64,000 bases of DNA from Clostridia bacterium (lineage in GTDB: Bacteria; Bacillota; Clostridia; Christensenellales; Borkfalkiaceae). Location: NCBI GenBank assembly GCA_017463325.1, contig JAFTPK010000011.1:62001-126000 (forward strand). The letters run 5' to 3'. Made by a program: the position numbers and the translations under genes. Shown in pieces: positions 16,285 to 24,761 of this stretch (positions are counted from its first letter, which is position 1; each line of letters starts with the position of its first letter). Below the pieces are notes generated by a model that made no database searches, was not told where the DNA came from, and saw only the letters and a program-made list of their open reading frames with translations.

Positions 16285-17340
16285 ATGGTACTGACGAACG
16301 GTGAAAAAGTATTGCGGCTTTCGGGCTGTGACGCGGTGTATGCGTCAAGCGAGGTTTTGCTTCGCTATCTTGCGGGCTTCGAGGCGGAGAACGGTTGCGT
16401 GGTGGTTGATAAAACGGGCACGACGTTGTACACGGACAAGCGGTATATTGAAGCGGCGGAAAAACTGTTCGCGGGGACTTGCGTCACCCCCTTGTTGTAT
16501 ACGCAAAAGGAGCTGTTGACGCGGCTTGCGGGATATGAAAAGGTGGGCGTTTCCTTCGACTGGACGGCGCATAGCGAACACGTAACGCTTGAAAAGGCGG
16601 GCGTAAAAACGCAAAATATCGACGAAAAATTTGCCGAGGCTATGGGCGTAAAAAACGAGTGGGAGATAGAAAATATCAGTCTTGCCTGTAAGATTGCGGA
16701 GCGCGCATTTTTAAAGCTGTTGCCCGAAATTAAGGAGGGCATGACGGAAGCGGAGGTTGCGGCTCTACTCGAATACTATATGCGTACGCTCGGCGCGCAA
16801 GGCACCTCGTTTGCCACGATCGTTGCGTTCGGCGCGCACGCTGCCGTGCCTCATCACGAAACGGGGGAAACCAAGCTCAAATTCGGCGACGAAATTTTGA
16901 TTGACTTCGGGTGTAAGGTCAACGGATACTGCTCGGACATCACACGGACGTTTCTGTTTGGCGACGATCAAAAGCACGGAGAATTCAAAAAGGCGTATGC
17001 GGCGGTGCTTGCCGCGCACGAGCTGGTGAAGGAAAGGGCGAAGAGCGGCATGACGGGCGCGGAGGTAGACGCGATCGCGCGGGAATATTTAAAAGAGCGG
17101 GGCTATGGCGAGCTGTTCACTCATTCTCTCGGCCATGGAATCGGGCTGAATATCCACGAATACCCGAGCGTAAGCCCCAAGGGAACCACCCCTCTTACAG
17201 ACGGCATGGTATTTTCGGATGAACCGGGGGTATACGTCAAGGGGGAATACGGGATCCGTATCGAGGATACGGTGACTTTTGAAAAAGGTAAAGTGAAGAG
17301 TTTTATGACGGAAACGGACAGAAATCTTCTCATATTATAA
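16285..17340 (+). CDS. pepP: Xaa-Pro aminopeptidase (M24 family)
   Basis: Removes N-terminal residues preceding proline. 351 residues with an N-terminal creatinase-like domain (1-125) and a pita-bread metallopeptidase domain. The five dinuclear-metal ligands are visible: Asp in LIDFGC, Asp in DITRTF, His in SLGHGIGL, Glu in DEPGVY and Glu in RIEDTV; AHAAVPHHETG carries a further active-site His. It sits in front of efp, a very common Firmicutes pair, and has its own promoter. Confidence 0.93.
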   Translation: MVLTNGEKVLRLSGCDAVYASSEVLLRYLAGFEAENGCVVVDKTGTTLYTDKRYIEAAEKLFAGTCVTPLLYTQKELLTRLAGYEKVGVSFDWTAHSEHVTLEKAGVKTQNIDEKFAEAMGVKNEWEIENISLACKIAERAFLKLLPEIKEGMTEAEVAALLEYYMRTLGAQGTSFATIVAFGAHAAVPHHETGETKLKFGDEILIDFGCKVNGYCSDITRTFLFGDDQKHGEFKKAYAAVLAAHELVKERAKSGMTGAEVDAIAREYLKERGYGELFTHSLGHGIGLNIHEYPSVSPKGTTPLTDGMVFSDEPGVYVKGEYGIRIEDTVTFEKGKVKSFMTETDRNLLIL

Positions 17341-17374
17341 AAGAAAAAAATAGTGCACAAGGAGAAAAATTGTT

Positions 17375-17944
17375 ATGGCACAGATGTTAGCAGGCGATAT
17401 TCGTAAAGGGGCTACTTTTGAGTACAAGAGCGGCGTATACACCGTTACCGAATTCCAGCACGTAAAGCCCGGTAAGGGCGCGGAGTTAGTAAGAACGACC
17501 TTGAAGAACGTTGTAACGGGGCAGGTGTTGTCCAACGAAACGTTCAACCCTACCACCAAGCTTGAAACGGCGCAAGTAGAAACGAAGAAGATGACCTATT
17601 CCTATTTCGACGGCGAATTCTACGTATTCATGGACGAAGAATGGAATCAGGAAAATTTGACGCACGATCAGGTGGAAGACGCTCTTCAATATATCAAGGA
17701 AAACGACACCGTTACGGTGAAATTCCTTTATGGGAAAGCGTTCTCCGTCGAGCCTGAAAACTTCGTCGTTTTGAAAGTCGTCGAAGCGGAACCGGGCGTA
17801 AAGGGGAACACGGCCACCAACGTTATGAAGGCGGCGAAAGTGGAAACGGGTGCAACGATTCAGGTGCCTATGTTCGTGGAAGAGGGCGAGCTTATTCGTA
17901 TCGACACGAGAACGGGCGAATATATGGAGCGTGTAAAAGCGTAA
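17375..17944 (+). CDS. efp: elongation factor P
   Basis: Relieves ribosome stalling at polyproline. 189 residues in three beta-barrel domains: KOW-like N-domain (1-65), OB domain (66-130) and the C-terminal domain with [15 protein letters not shown] and [12 protein letters not shown]. The modification loop reads HVKPGKGAE, with Lys at the tip position, so it is of the lysine-type EF-P; no modification enzyme gene is visible nearby. The ribosome binding site AAGGAG lies before ATG 17375. Confidence 0.97.
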   Translation: MAQMLAGDIRKGATFEYKSGVYTVTEFQHVKPGKGAELVRTTLKNVVTGQVLSNETFNPTTKLETAQVETKKMTYSYFDGEFYVFMDEEWNQENLTHDQVEDALQYIKENDTVTVKFLYGKAFSVEPENFVVLKVVEAEPGVKGNTATNVMKAAKVETGATIQVPMFVEEGELIRIDTRTGEYMERVKA

Positions 17945-17976
17945 ATACCCGAAACTGTTAAATAGTTTTTTTTGCA

Positions 17977-18012
17977 AAATGCAGGATTTGTTTTTCTTAT
18001 CCTGCGTTTTGT
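17977..18012 (+). terminator. terminator after efp
   Basis: GCAGGAT (17981-17987) pairs with ATCCTGC (17999-18005), flanked by AAAAT and GTTTTGTTGT. Confidence 0.8.
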
Positions 18013-18067
18013 TGTATAGTTTTTTGGCTCTGTCACGTCACTTAGTTGATTTTTATGAGGTGAAAAA

Positions 18068-18505
18068 ATGAAAGCAGTTGTACAAAGAGTAAAAGCCACC
18101 CGCCTTTCGGTGGACGGAAAATTGATTTCGGAGATCCCGTTTGGGCTTGTCGTCTTTTTCGGCGTGAAAACGGGAGATACGGAAAAGGAGGCGGAGTGTC
18201 TTGCAAAGAAGATTGCAAATCTTCGTATCTTCGAGGACGAAAACGGAAAAATGAACCTTTCTGTGAAAGACGTAGGCGGGGAGGTTTTGTTTGTATCGCA
18301 GTTCACGTTGTACGGCGACGCGTCGCACGGAAATCGACCGAGCTTTACTCTTGCCGAACGCCCCGAGCGCGCAGACGAATTGTATCGCTTTGGCGCAGAA
18401 AAGCTGGAAAGCTACGGCGTTGCGGTAAAGCGCGGTATTTTTGGCGCGGATATGCAAATCGAACAGCATAACGACGGCCCTGTGACCATTCTTTTGGAGG
18501 CGTAA
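18068..18505 (+). CDS. dtd: D-aminoacyl-tRNA deacylase
   Basis: Hydrolyses D-amino acids mischarged onto tRNA. 145 residues, the family norm. MKAVVQRVKATRLSVDG opens the protein, VSQFTLYGD near 79-87 carries the S-Q-x-T catalytic motif, and NDGPVTILLE at the end carries the cross-subunit G-P motif. ATG 18068 follows a GAGGTG site. The stop is followed within three bases by the first hairpin of the array. Confidence 0.95.
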   Translation: MKAVVQRVKATRLSVDGKLISEIPFGLVVFFGVKTGDTEKEAECLAKKIANLRIFEDENGKMNLSVKDVGGEVLFVSQFTLYGDASHGNRPSFTLAERPERADELYRFGAEKLESYGVAVKRGIFGADMQIEQHNDGPVTILLEA

Positions 18506-18508
18506 AGT

Positions 18509-18714
18509 GCACGGCTTTGCCGTGCGTGAATTGAAATCTACGATTTCGTGAATTGCACACTCCGTGTGCGTGAATTGCCCTACGGGCGTGAATTGAATTG
18601 CGTTGCAATTCGTTGCGGAAATCATAAAATACTTCCACAACGCGCGTAAGCGCATGTAATCACGCGTAGCGTGCATGTCTTCGCCAACGGCGCATGTCCT
18701 CTCGCGTAGCGAGA
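18509..18714. repeat. tandem array of about ten mini-hairpins
   Basis: Consecutive short palindromes, most with three-base loops. Examples: GCACGGC/TTT/GCCGTGC at 18509-18525; GAAATC/TAC/GATTTC at 18533-18547; GCACAC/TCC/GTGTGC at 18555-18569; GCCC/TAC/GGGC at 18577-18587; GAATTGC/GTT/GCAATTC at 18595-18611; CACGC/GTA/GCGTG at 18661-18673; CGCC/AAC/GGCG at 18682-18692; TCTCGC/GTA/GCGAGA at 18700-18714. In the first half the units are joined by an identical GTGAATT linker; in the second half by CATGT or ATGT. Stems differ in sequence, so structure rather than sequence is kept. Confidence 0.85.
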
Positions 18715-19119
18715 ATTCATTTTCCCTTTACGCTTGCCCGCCTGTGCATACGCCGAAATTCCTTTTATTTCGCACGGCTCTACCCTCAGTAGAGATTTTG
18801 AAAAGTTCTTAACAAAATAGATTTTTTAAGAAAAAAAGGAGTATTTTTCTCTTTTTTCGTCGTTTGCGTCCTTAGACATATGCGGACGGAGAGAAACGGG
18901 GCTTATGAAAGAAGTGGGGCAAAAACCCCTTTAAAATAAAGAAATTCTACTGTGGGTAGAGTAGTGTTTCCCGACGAGTAGAGTGAAAAAAAGGCAAGTA
19001 GAGAAAAAAACGGGTTCAAAGGCTTGAAAAATTTTTTGATTTTCGTAAAATAAATAGCGTTGGCAAATTTTGCCGACGGAGAAACGCGTGAAAAAAAGCG
19101 CGTAAATAGCGAGGATTTT
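18715..19119. other. gene-free stretch with repeated GTAGAG boxes
   Basis: No convincing gene. It contains two inverted repeats of the same layout, CTCTAC-N5-GTAGAG at 18778-18794 and TTCTAC-N5-GTAGAG at 18945-18961, and further GTAGAG copies at 18978-18983 and 18998-19003, about 20-22 bases apart. They end 20 bases before the -35 box of the glycosyltransferase promoter. AT-rich runs fill the rest. Confidence 0.6.
19024..19051 (+). promoter_or_regulatory. promoter of the GT8 glycosyltransferase
   Basis: TTGAAA (19024-19029), 16-base spacer, TAAAAT (19046-19051). The leader that follows holds two small stems, GGCAAA/TTTGCC (19062-19074) and ACGCG/CGCGT (about 19083-19103), before the GCGAGG site and ATG 19120. 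Confidence 0.6.
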
Positions 19120-20052
19120 ATGAAAAACGAAAAAACCGTACCCGTCTTTTTTGCGGCGGATGAAAATTACATGCCCTTTCTGGGGGTAACGCTTGCCTCT
19201 ATGAAGAAATATCTAGACGCCGAGCGTAAGTACGCGATCCACGTATTATACACGGGGGAGCTGGGAAAGAATGCCCGTCGCGTAAAGGAAATGGAAACGG
19301 AAAATTTTAGCGTTTCGTTCACCGACGTTTCCCAAAAGGCGGAGGAGATCAGAGGCGTTATGCGCTGTCGGGATTATTACACGAGCGCCATTTATTTCCG
19401 CTTGTTCATTCCCGACCTTTTCCCTGAATATGAAAAGGCGATCTATTTGGATTGCGACACGGTGCTGCTTGCGGACGTTGCCAAGCTGTACGACGAGGAG
19501 ATCGGTGACAATTATATCGGTGCGGTGGCAGACGAGGTGGTGGCGGGGATTCCGCAGTTCCGCGTATACGTTAAAAACGCGCTCGGGATCGAGCCTGAAA
19601 ACTATTTCAATTCAGGCGTGATCGTTATGAATTTAAAGGAGCTTCGCGCTCTTGACTTTTATAAAACCTTTTACGGCGTTTTGAGTAGCTACGACTTTAT
19701 CGTTGCACCCGATCAGGACTGTTTGAACCTCATCTGTAAGGATAAGGTGTTCTATTATGGGAGCGAATGGAATAAAATGCCGACGGCGGGCGGAGAAAAG
19801 ACGCTGCCCAAGCTTATTCATTACAACCTTTGTATGAAACCGTGGCATTACGACGGAGTGCTGTATGAGGAATATTTCTGGGAAATTGCGCGTCAAACGC
19901 CCTTTTACGAGCTGATTTTAACAAAAAAACTCGAATTCACGCCCGAGCGTGCGAAGTGTGACGAGGAGGGCGGGAAAAAGCTTCTTGCGCTCGCGCAGGC
20001 CGAGGCGGACAGCCCGAATAATTACCTCCGCACGGTAGCCGTTACAAAATGA
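19120..20052 (+). CDS. glycosyltransferase family 8 protein
   Basis: A 310-residue retaining glycosyltransferase of the GT8 (LgtC/GspA) type. ATG 19120 is preceded by GCGAGG; the frame is open further upstream but without a site. PVFFAADENYMPFLGVTLASM opens the nucleotide-sugar domain, YLDCDTVLLAD near 110-120 is the DxD metal site, YFNSGVIVMN near 160-170 and PDQDCLN near 205 are family hallmarks, and LIHYNLCMKPWH near 240-251 has the metal-binding His. Probable substrate UDP-glucose or UDP-galactose for a surface glycan; the acceptor is unknown. It may be controlled by the GTAGAG boxes upstream. Confidence 0.88.
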   Translation: MKNEKTVPVFFAADENYMPFLGVTLASMKKYLDAERKYAIHVLYTGELGKNARRVKEMETENFSVSFTDVSQKAEEIRGVMRCRDYYTSAIYFRLFIPDLFPEYEKAIYLDCDTVLLADVAKLYDEEIGDNYIGAVADEVVAGIPQFRVYVKNALGIEPENYFNSGVIVMNLKELRALDFYKTFYGVLSSYDFIVAPDQDCLNLICKDKVFYYGSEWNKMPTAGGEKTLPKLIHYNLCMKPWHYDGVLYEEYFWEIARQTPFYELILTKKLEFTPERAKCDEEGGKKLLALAQAEADSPNNYLRTVAVTK

Positions 20053-20260
20053 GTGAAACCTATTTTGAGCGCCGAATTTTGCGTTTTGCTTCGTCGAAAG
20101 CCTTGTTGAACCGTACATGGTTCACCGCGGCTTTCTCCTCGAATAACTGTAAGTTCGGCTGCTGAAAATTGCCCGACGACCAAAACGAAGTATTGTTGCG
20201 TCGGGGTAGGAGCAGAGGAAGCCTCAAAGGGGCAAAAATAGAAAAATAAGGTAGGCAGGT
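20053..20260. other. structured intergenic element with two hairpins
   Basis: No ordinary gene is convincing here. A long imperfect hairpin spans about 20090-20143: AAAGCC (20097-20102) with GGCTTT (20129-20134) enclosing GAACC (20108-20112) with GGTTC (20119-20123). A second perfect stem is CCCGACG (20172-20178) with CGTCGGG (20199-20205). A frame from ATG 20049 overlapping the upstream stop runs to TAA 20247-20249 with one in-frame TGA at 20163-20165; the minus strand is also open across the region. Best read as a structured, possibly repeated element. Confidence 0.45.
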
Positions 20261-21094
20261 ATGGAAACAAACCAAATTTCTGAAAATCGGCGCAAGGTTC
20301 TTGCAAGGATCGCAGAGCGGGAAGAGCGCGGGGAATGGAACGAACCCGTGGAGGACGATCCGCCCGCCCCCGAGCTTACGCCCGACAAAGTGGATTATTT
20401 AAACAAAAAATTTTCCAGTCGATTAAAAACGCGCTTGGCGAACGCCGTTGCGGACAGATATTTTTTAAACCTGATTAAAAAGGACGTGATGGTGATTGAC
20501 GGGGTGACGGGAGAGGAACACCTTTCCGCGCTGAAAAACGGGGCGATCGTCACCTGTAATCATTTTTCCGCGTTCGATAATTATATCGTCTTTCATTGCA
20601 TACGCAAGGCGCTTCCAAGGAAGTACTTGTATAAAATCATACGCGAAGGGAATTATACGAATTTCCCCGGTCTGTACGGGTTCTTTTTTCGCCATTGCAA
20701 TACCCTGCCTCTTTCGCGAAACCGCCGCACCATGATCAATTTCATGACGGCTGTAAACGAGCTTTTAAAGGGTGGCGAGAGTATACTCATTTACCCCGAG
20801 CAGGAGATGTGGTGGAATTATAAAAAGCCCCGTCCGTTCAAGGTGGGGGGCTTTAAAATGGCATACCGTGCGGGGGTGCCTGTGTTGCCGACGTTTATCA
20901 CTATGCAAGACGACCCGACGAGAAAGGACGGCGACGGCTATCCCGTGCAGCGGCATACGGTGCATATCCTGCCGCCCGTTTATCCCGATTTGACGCTTGG
21001 GGAAAAGCTTGGCGCGGAAAAGATGATGGAAGAAACGTACGCGGCGTGCGTGAAGAAATACGAAGAGGCGTATGGCGAGAAACTGATTTACTGA
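20261..21094 (+). CDS. lysophospholipid acyltransferase (PlsC-like)
   Basis: Adds an acyl chain to a lysophospholipid such as lysophosphatidate at the membrane. 277 residues. The catalytic HX4D motif is NHFSAFDN at about 100-107; IYPEQEMWWNYKKPRPFKVG near 177-196 corresponds to the substrate-phosphate motif. FFRHCNTLPLSRNRRT resembles motif 2. The N-terminal 45 residues are charged and not part of the core. ATG 20261 follows GGTAGGCAGG. The next gene starts 11 bases downstream and also resembles an acyltransferase, so the two may act on the same lipid. Confidence 0.85.
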   Translation: METNQISENRRKVLARIAEREERGEWNEPVEDDPPAPELTPDKVDYLNKKFSSRLKTRLANAVADRYFLNLIKKDVMVIDGVTGEEHLSALKNGAIVTCNHFSAFDNYIVFHCIRKALPRKYLYKIIREGNYTNFPGLYGFFFRHCNTLPLSRNRRTMINFMTAVNELLKGGESILIYPEQEMWWNYKKPRPFKVGGFKMAYRAGVPVLPTFITMQDDPTRKDGDGYPVQRHTVHILPPVYPDLTLGEKLGAEKMMEETYAACVKKYEEAYGEKLIY

Positions 21095-21104
21095 GGAAAA
21101 AATA

Positions 21105-21686
21105 ATGCTATATATCATCATAATCGCAATTTGTTGGTTGGTGTTTGCGGGGATGCAAACGGCGTTTTTGCCCTACGGTTTTTTCCAGTCCCTTTTGTGG
21201 ACGGTGGCGGCTACGGCGGCCGTGGTGGTTTTGGACGCGCTGACGGCAAGCGTTTCTCGTATGCTGCCCGCCAAATGGCTGCCGAGAGAGGCGAAAATTT
21301 TTGAGGTGAATGCGAAAGAAAAACGCTTTTACGAAAAGCTCAAAATTCGTAAATGGAAGGACAGGATCCCCGAGATCGGGCATTTTACCGGCTTTCGCAA
21401 GAATAAACTGGACGAACCGAAAAGCCTTGCGTACCTCGAACGGTTTTTGCTTGAAAGCCGCTACGGCGAGGTGGGGCACTTTTTTAGCTGCTTGATCGGC
21501 TTTTTAATTTTGTTGCCTTTGCCGTTTTTGCCGCGGCCGTGGCTTGCATTTTCTCTGCCCGTCGCGATTGTCAACGTGTTGTTGAATTTACCGTCGCTGC
21601 TCATTTTACGGTATAATTCTTATAAACTGAAAATTTTATACGTCAGCACCAAGAAAAAAGAGGAACGCGCGGCTACTGCCGCGTAA
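21105..21686 (+). CDS. membrane protein resembling CrtO-type acyltransferase
   Basis: 193 residues. Four predicted membrane segments: about 1-20, 24-47, 120-142 and 143-165. The loop between (KRFYEKLKIRKWKDRIPEIG then HFTGFRKNKL) and EVGHFFSCLIG resemble the family of glycosyl-4,4'-diaponeurosporenoate acyltransferase CrtO, a group of small membrane acyltransferase-like proteins found well outside carotenoid pathways. No carotenoid genes are visible, so the substrate is unknown. It is probably cotranscribed with the PlsC-like gene and ends at a terminator. Confidence 0.65.
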   Translation: MLYIIIIAICWLVFAGMQTAFLPYGFFQSLLWTVAATAAVVVLDALTASVSRMLPAKWLPREAKIFEVNAKEKRFYEKLKIRKWKDRIPEIGHFTGFRKNKLDEPKSLAYLERFLLESRYGEVGHFFSCLIGFLILLPLPFLPRPWLAFSLPVAIVNVLLNLPSLLILRYNSYKLKILYVSTKKKEERAATAA

Positions 21687-21738
21687 CGGCGGGTGAAAAG
21701 AAGTAAAAATCGCGCGGGTACGTTTGCTTTTTGAGATC

Positions 21739-21772
21739 GGACGGGCATTAAAAACGCCCGTTCGTTTTTTTT
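21739..21772 (+). terminator. rho-independent terminator
   Basis: ACGGGC (21741-21746) with GCCCGT (21756-21761) followed by TCG and eight Ts. Confidence 0.85.
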
Positions 21773-21860
21773 ATAAAAAACGGGAAAAATATTTTTGCAA
21801 AAAAAGAGGAAAAAAGAGGTAGCGCGTCGTAGATTAAAAATAAGAAGGAGGACAACGGTA

Positions 21861-22892
21861 ATGGCAAGCGAAAAAAAACAGACGGTGCGGGCGCGTATTT
21901 TCGAGAGTGAAGAGCGTTTTCTCTCGCCGTACGCCAAAAAATCCAAGGATACGCTCGGGAGAGAGCGGGCGGAAACGCCTTGCGAATTCCGTACCGATTT
22001 CCAAAGGGATAGAGATAGGATCGTTTACAGTAATTCCTTCAAACGGTTAAAGAATAAGACGCAGGTATTTTTTGCGCCTATGGGCGACCATTACATTACT
22101 CGGCTTACGCATACCTTTGACGTGTCGCAGATTGCCCGTTCGATTGCCCGTTCTCTTGGACTTAACGAGGACTTGACGGAGGCGATCGCTCTTGGACACG
22201 ATCTTGGGCATACGCCGTTCGGGCACGTGGGAGAAAAGGTGCTGTCGCAGCTTTCCTCGACTGGCTTTAAGCATAACGAGCAATCCTTGCGCGTCGTGGA
22301 CGTGATTGAAAAGGAGGGCAAGGGGTTAAACCTCACCCAAGAGGTGCGCGACGGCATTTTGCAGCATACGAGCACGGGAAAGCCCATGACCCTTGAAGGG
22401 GCGGCGGTTTCGCTGGCGGATCGGATCGCATATATCAATCACGATATTGAGGACGCCATTCGGGCAAAGGTCATCAAGGCGGAGGACCTGCCCAAAGGCC
22501 CCGTAGAAACGCTTGGTAACAGAACGTCGGAGCGTATTCGTACGACGCTTGCGGATATTTACGAAAACTCCTACGGAAAAAATCAGGTGAGGATGTCGGA
22601 GGAAATTGAAAAAGCCTCTTGGGAGCTTAGGTCGTTTATGTTTGCGCGGGTGTACAAGCTCACCAACGTATCTATGCAAGAGCGCGCGGAGCGTATGCTT
22701 ACACAGATGTTTGAATATTTCTCGAAATACCCCGAAAAGATGCCGTCGCCTTATTTAAGACTAATGGAGAAATACGGCAAGGAACGGGCGGTTTGCGACT
22801 ATCTTTCAGGCATGACGGACAGGTACGCGATCAGCGTGTTCGAGGACATCTTTATCCCGCCCACTTTCTCTTTGGGAGGTGTGACGGTATGA
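21861..22892 (+). CDS. dgt: deoxyguanosinetriphosphate triphosphohydrolase-like protein
   Basis: An HD-domain dNTP triphosphohydrolase that helps set dNTP levels. 343 residues from ATG 21861 with AAGGAGG upstream; the longer frame from 21795 lacks a site. Motifs: FRTDFQRDRDRIVYSNSFKR near 38-57, the HD ligands in RLTHTFDVSQIARSIAR near 79-95 and LGHDLGHTPFGHVGE near 111-125, and LADRIAYINHDIEDA near 183-197. Its stop overlaps the dnaG start, a typical Firmicutes arrangement leading into the macromolecular-synthesis genes. Confidence 0.93.
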   Translation: MASEKKQTVRARIFESEERFLSPYAKKSKDTLGRERAETPCEFRTDFQRDRDRIVYSNSFKRLKNKTQVFFAPMGDHYITRLTHTFDVSQIARSIARSLGLNEDLTEAIALGHDLGHTPFGHVGEKVLSQLSSTGFKHNEQSLRVVDVIEKEGKGLNLTQEVRDGILQHTSTGKPMTLEGAAVSLADRIAYINHDIEDAIRAKVIKAEDLPKGPVETLGNRTSERIRTTLADIYENSYGKNQVRMSEEIEKASWELRSFMFARVYKLTNVSMQERAERMLTQMFEYFSKYPEKMPSPYLRLMEKYGKERAVCDYLSGMTDRYAISVFEDIFIPPTFSLGGVTV

Positions 22893-24676
22893 GCGGAGCA
22901 AAGGGCTTCGACCCTCGGTTCATGCAGGAGTTGAAAGCGAAAAACAACCTCGTGGAGGTGGCGTCCTCGTACGTTTCGCTTGACCGTAAGGGTATGAACC
23001 ACTGGGCGTGCTGTCCTTTTCATCACGAGCGAACTCCCTCTTTTTCCATTAACGAGGCCGATCAGTTTTATCATTGTTTCGGCTGTGGGGTGAGCGGCGA
23101 CGTCGTCAAATTCGTACAGGAAATGGAGTCCACCGATTTCATGGGCGCGGTGCGTATCCTTGCGGCGCGGGCGAAAATGTCCGTTCCCGAAACGAATTTC
23201 GACACCGAGCAAGCGCAAGCCATGAAAAAGAAACGGGATACACTCGCCAAGATTTTGCTGGATAGCGCAAAATTTTATTTGGCTAACCTATATAGCGGCG
23301 ATCGGCGGGCGGATCCGCATTTGCAGTACATTTCCCGCCGCGGCTTGGCACCGACGACGGTGAAAAAATTCGGGCTTGGCGCGTCCCTCGATTTCAATTC
23401 CCTCCCCGACTATTTGGCGGGAAAGGGGTATAGCCGAGCCGACCTCAAAGACAGCGGGGTGTTGGGAGAAAAGAACGGTAGGCTTTACGACGCACAGGGC
23501 GGGCGGCTTATCTTCCCCATCATCAACGCCATGGACGAGGTGGTGGCGTTCGGCGGGCGACTTCTCGAAAAAGCGGATTTCGCCAAGTATAAAAACACCG
23601 AGGAAACGCTGCTGTTTAACAAGCGGAATATCCTGTACAACATCAATCAGTTGAAAAAGCTCAAACGGGAGCAGCCGATCACGAGCGTGATTATGGTAGA
23701 GGGATATATGGATACCATTTCCCTATATCAAGCGGGCTTTAAAAACGTAGTCGCGTCCATGGGTACGGCGCTCACCAAGGAGCACGCACGGCTCTTAAAG
23801 CGGTATAGCGAGAATATTTATTTCAGCTACGACGGCGATTTTGCAGGGCAGAAGAATACCTTGCGCGGGCTGGGGATCCTCGAAGAGGAGCACATGACGG
23901 TAAAGGTGGTGCCTCTTCCCGAGGGACAGGACCCCGACGACGTCGTCAAGCAGGGCGCGGACGCTTATCAGGCTTGTCTTGATAAGGCTATGCCGCTCAT
24001 TGATTATCGTATTCATTTCGCTGAACGCAAATACGATTTGTCGGAGGCGTCGGACAAGCGTCGCTTTATCGAAGAGGCGCTCAAAATCGTCAGGACGGAG
24101 CAAAGCGAAAGCGTAAGAGAGGAGCTGCTCAAAAAGCTGCGGGAAAGGACGGGGGTGACCTATCAGTCGCTTGAACGCGACCTCAATAATTTGCCGGCTA
24201 CGGAGCTGCCGACGGGGTATGAGGAAGAGGTGAAATTTTCCGCCTCGGCGGCGCACGATCATAAGAATATGAAAGCGGCGCGGTTCGTGCTTGCGGCTAA
24301 GCTGTTTTCGGAACCGTACACGAAAGGGTTTGATTTGTCTACGCTGGAATTTTCGGACGAGGTGCACGCGGCGGTGGCACGGTACATTCTCTCTTGCGAA
24401 AGGTCGGGAGAGCGGATACGGCCGAGTGCGCTGTTTGAATTTCTTGACCCCGAGCTGCCCGAGCTGAACAAATTGCTTGATTTAACGAGCGAGATCGAGG
24501 GCAAAATTGCGGAAAAGTTTTTCACCGACAGCGTTAAGGCTTTGGAAAAGGAGCAGGTGGAAAAGAAGGTTGCTCTGCTTACGGAGGCGTATGCAGCGGA
24601 AACGGATAACGAACGGCGCAAGCAGATCGCTAAGGAGCTGAGCGAGGCGATCAGGCGCGGAAAAACGCTAAAATGA
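22889..24676 (+). CDS. dnaG: DNA primase
   Basis: Synthesises RNA primers at the replication fork. 595 residues from ATG 22889, which overlaps the dgt stop (ATGA) behind GGGAGGTG. The CHC2 zinc ribbon is CPFHHERTPSFS with HCFGCG (about 42-67). The TOPRIM catalytic core has VIMVEGYMDTISLYQAG near 267-283 and YDGDFAGQKNTLRG near 313-326. The C-terminal helicase-binding part is less conserved. rpoD follows, completing the dnaG-rpoD pair. Confidence 0.96.
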   Translation: MSGAKGFDPRFMQELKAKNNLVEVASSYVSLDRKGMNHWACCPFHHERTPSFSINEADQFYHCFGCGVSGDVVKFVQEMESTDFMGAVRILAARAKMSVPETNFDTEQAQAMKKKRDTLAKILLDSAKFYLANLYSGDRRADPHLQYISRRGLAPTTVKKFGLGASLDFNSLPDYLAGKGYSRADLKDSGVLGEKNGRLYDAQGGRLIFPIINAMDEVVAFGGRLLEKADFAKYKNTEETLLFNKRNILYNINQLKKLKREQPITSVIMVEGYMDTISLYQAGFKNVVASMGTALTKEHARLLKRYSENIYFSYDGDFAGQKNTLRGLGILEEEHMTVKVVPLPEGQDPDDVVKQGADAYQACLDKAMPLIDYRIHFAERKYDLSEASDKRRFIEEALKIVRTEQSESVREELLKKLRERTGVTYQSLERDLNNLPATELPTGYEEEVKFSASAAHDHKNMKAARFVLAAKLFSEPYTKGFDLSTLEFSDEVHAAVARYILSCERSGERIRPSALFEFLDPELPELNKLLDLTSEIEGKIAEKFFTDSVKALEKEQVEKKVALLTEAYAAETDNERRKQIAKELSEAIRRGKTLK

Positions 24677-24761
24677 TTGAAAAACGGCGTTTTGGGTATA
24701 ACATAATATAAGGCGAAAGAATAAACGGGAAACCGTAGAAGGATCAACGGAGGAAAAAACA

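Noticed and set aside
18509..18714. CRISPR array
   Set aside because: Units are palindromes of differing sequence with a 5-7-base constant linker; there is no constant direct repeat of 23 or more bases and no cas gene.
20049..20249. Selenoprotein gene with UGA-encoded selenocysteine
   Set aside because: The downstream stem is suggestive, but the region is open on both strands, no protein family is recognised, and the hairpins are better explained as a structured element. Kept only as a point to test.
24677..24761. Promoter for rpoD
   Set aside because: TTGAAA at 24677 has only poorly spaced -10 candidates (14 or 19 bases), so I did not annotate it.
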